Source: an uncultured Eubacteriales bacterium
Lineage (GTDB): Bacteria; Bacillota; Clostridia; Peptostreptococcales; Anaerovoracaceae
Direction: 5' to 3'
Length of the DNA: 64,000 nucleotides
NCBI GenBank assembly: GCA_902786355.1
Contig: CADABZ010000001.1
Coordinates: forward strand, 176,795-240,794
The notes beneath the pieces are model-generated. The model was not told the DNA's origin, made no database searches, and was given only the letters and a program-made list of their open reading frames with translations. Positions 62,586-64,000 of the stretch are shown piece by piece (position 1 is the stretch's first letter; every line of letters begins with the position of its first letter). Made by a program: the position numbers and the translations under genes.

Positions 62586-64000
62586 TCTTGTTGTTCGTGA
62601 TATTCGCAGTGGTCTCGCCGTTGATCTTGATGTCGTATGTCGTAGTTGTTACGAATACGCCATCCTTCAGCTCTTCCTTTGCAGACGCCGTGATCTTTAC
62701 AGCATATTCAGTATCATCCTTGTCGTATCCGGCAGGAGCAGAGGTCTCTTTCAGAGTCAGTGTTGTCTCATTATCGACTGCAGGCAGGTAATCCTTGAGC
62801 TCTTCATCCTTTGTATTGATCTTGAATGTGCCGCCTGTGTACGATGCTACCTCTTTGTTGCCGCTGTACAGCTTGAAGGTTGCGCCACCGAGCGCCTTCT
62901 TGTCCTGATCCTGCTTGTTGATAGTGATCTCACTGTCCACGCGGTCAGTATCAGTCTTCTTGGTGTTTGTGACATCCGCGCTGGTCTTGCCGTTGATCTT
63001 GATGTCGTATGTCGTAGTTGTTACGAATACGCCATCCTTCAGTTCTTCCTTTTCGGAAGCAGTCAGGACCACATCATATGCGGTGGTGTCTTTATCATAC
63101 CCGGCAGGTGCCTCAGTCTCCTTCAGTGTCAGGGTCTTGCTTGATCCGGCTGCAGGCAGATAATCAGCAAGCGCCGCATCCTTTGTATTGATCTTGAAGG
63201 TTCCGCCTGTGTATGTAGCTACCTCTGTTTCGCCATCATAAAGCGTGAATGTCGCTCCGTCGAGTGGATCTCCGGCATCATCCTGCTTGTTGATAGTGAT
63301 CTCATTGTCTACGCGGTCAGTATCAGTCTTCTTGGTGTTCGAGATATCCGCGCTGGTCGCGCCTTTGATGGTGATGCCGTATGTCGTAGTTGTTACGAAT
63401 ACACCATCCTTCAGCTCTTCATTCTCGGAAGCTGTCAGCTTCACCTCATACTCAGTGTTGTCCTTATCGTATCCGGCAGGTGCAGCAGTCTCTTTCAGCG
63501 TCAGAGACTTCTCTGCTCCGGCTGCAGGCAGGTAATCCTTGAGCGCCGCATCCTTTGTATTGATCTTGAATGTGCCGCCTGTGTATGTCTCTACCTCTGT
63601 AGTGCCGTCATACAGTTTGAAGGTTGCTCCGTCGAGTGCCTTCTTATCCTGATCCTGCTTGTTGATAGTGATCTCATTGTCTACGCGGTCAGTACCGGTC
63701 TTCTTGCTGTTCGTGATGTACGCGCTGGTCTTGCCGTCGATCTTGATGTCATAAGACGTGATCGTGACATATACGCCGTCTCTCAGCTCTTCTCTCGAAG
63801 TTGCCGTGATAGTCACAGGATATGCAGTATTGTCCTTATCGTATCCGTCAGGCGCTGCTGTCTCTTTCAGAGTCAGAGTCTTGTCTGATCCGGCTGCAGG
63901 AAGCTTGGAAGCCAGAGCAGCATCATCTGTCTTGATAGTGAAGCTGCCGCCTGTGTAGGACGCTACCTCGTCGTTGCCATCGTACAGCTTGAAGGTTGCT
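62509..64000 (-). CDS. Repeat adhesin, N-terminal-side fragment (5' end outside window, ends in frameshift)
   Basis: The open frame enters from beyond position 64000 and runs through about four 124-residue Cna-B-like repeats (EITINKQDQDKKALDG, ATFKLYDG, YTGGTFKINTKD, KETAAPAGYDKD, EELKDGVFVTTTTY). After residues matching ITNNK the frame shifts: the next 25 or so residues (beginning SNLQAVRWQ) are unlike any repeat, and a stop follows at 62509-62511. Such a product would lack the pilin domains and cell-wall sorting signal. The true start and export signal are not visible. The break is either a genuine inactivation or phase change, or an assembly error in the array. Confidence 0.85.
   Translation of the reverse strand, partial: ATFKLYDGNDEVASYTGGSFTIKTDDAALASKLPAAGSDKTLTLKETAAPDGYDKDNTAYPVTITATSREELRDGVYVTITSYDIKIDGKTSAYITNSKKTGTDRVDNEITINKQDQDKKALDGATFKLYDGTTEVETYTGGTFKINTKDAALKDYLPAAGAEKSLTLKETAAPAGYDKDNTEYEVKLTASENEELKDGVFVTTTTYGITIKGATSADISNTKKTDTDRVDNEITINKQDDAGDPLDGATFTLYDGETEVATYTGGTFKINTKDAALADYLPAAGSSKTLTLKETEAPAGYDKDTTAYDVVLTASEKEELKDGVFVTTTTYDIKINGKTSADVTNTKKTDTDRVDSEITINKQDQDKKALGGATFKLYSGNKEVASYTGGTFKINTKDEELKDYLPAVDNETTLTLKETSAPAGYDKDDTEYAVKITASAKEELKDGVFVTTTTYDIKINGETTANITNNKSNLQAVRWQRRGSVLHRRQLHYQDR
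62580..62592 (-). other. Junction of a 74-bp deletion in the repeat array
   Basis: The plus strand reads gaaggttgct then cttgttgttcgtgat. In neighbouring units 74 bases lie between these two landmarks (for example at 62885-62958 and 63629-63702). As 74 is not a multiple of 3, the reading frame changes here. The missing part encodes the linker and first strand, including the isopeptide Lys of one unit. Confidence 0.88.

Larger units (their letters stand above)
61530..64000 (-). repeat. 372-bp tandem repeat array encoding 124-residue Cna-B units
   Basis: The landmark encoding KLYDG (plus strand cagcttgaaggttgct or close variants) occurs at 61827, 62199, 62571, 62869, 63241, 63613 and 63985. 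All spacings are exactly 372 bases except 62571-62869, which is 298, a deficit of 74. The bases at 62488-62586 are identical to 63902-64000, the unit four places away, so a higher-order pattern of about four units may exist. The array reaches the window edge, so its full length is unknown. Confidence 0.93.

Noticed and set aside
61530-64000. CRISPR array
   Set aside because: Repeats are 372 bases long with no spacers and are translated as Cna-B domains.

Overview
The window looks like chromosome of an anaerobic Firmicute of class Clostridia, probably host-associated and butyrate-forming. Supporting signs are a butyrate kinase, a YjiM-type double-cubane reductase, a 1442-residue two-domain dehydratase activase, a type A RNase P RNA, strong Shine-Dalgarno sites and very large Cna-B surface proteins. 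A family XIII / Anaerovoracaceae-like or Lachnospiraceae-like lineage is possible, but no species marker is visible. Almost all genes are on the minus strand. The plus strand carries only the double-cubane gene, the pepF-nadK-pseudouridine synthase operon and one small membrane protein. I saw no tRNA, rRNA, prophage, insertion sequence or CRISPR array.

Layout in window coordinates. 1-2.1 kb: a cobalt/B12 locus with a lipoprotein cobaltochelatase under a cobalamin riboswitch, a second cytosolic CbiK and an unknown protein. 2.4-14.4 kb: double-cubane reductase, coaE-polA, a P1/S58 peptidase with a repetitive insertion, a structured RNA (possibly 6S), yebC, the giant activase and rnpB. 14.5-21 kb: a YkvI-type carrier and the unknown169-dgt-dnaG-rpoD-trmK replication/transcription operon. 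21-24.6 kb: pepF-nadK-pseudouridine synthase. 24.6-32 kb: DUF975, pheST, butyrate kinase, a membrane pyrophosphatase-like protein without the catalytic motifs, and secG. 32.4-37 kb: tpi-pgk-gap, nth and a GntR regulator. 37.2-53 kb: a tightly packed run, in transcription order ileS-rlmN-plsX-rnc-smc-ftsY-der-plsY/gpsA fusion-miaB-M50 protease, linking translation, phospholipid synthesis, protein export and chromosome organisation. 53.2-64 kb: a surface locus with a 2159-residue LPNTG protein and, past a small plus-strand gene, a second adhesin made of 372-bp tandem repeats that runs off the window.

The most unusual items are: (1) the 124-residue repeat array, in phase at exactly 372 bp except for one 74-bp gap that breaks the reading frame; (2) a protein with the fold-level sequence of a membrane pyrophosphatase but without the pyrophosphate-binding acidic motifs; (3) a single polypeptide joining PlsY and GpsA, two successive steps of phosphatidic acid synthesis; (4) a long Ala/Glu/Pro-rich repeat insertion just before the predicted self-cleavage site of a P1-family peptidase; (5) a divergent GAPDH in the glycolytic cluster, with palindromes at the pgk and secG promoters; (6) a riboswitch-controlled surface cobaltochelatase. 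All protein assignments rest on reading motifs by eye; no database search was run.
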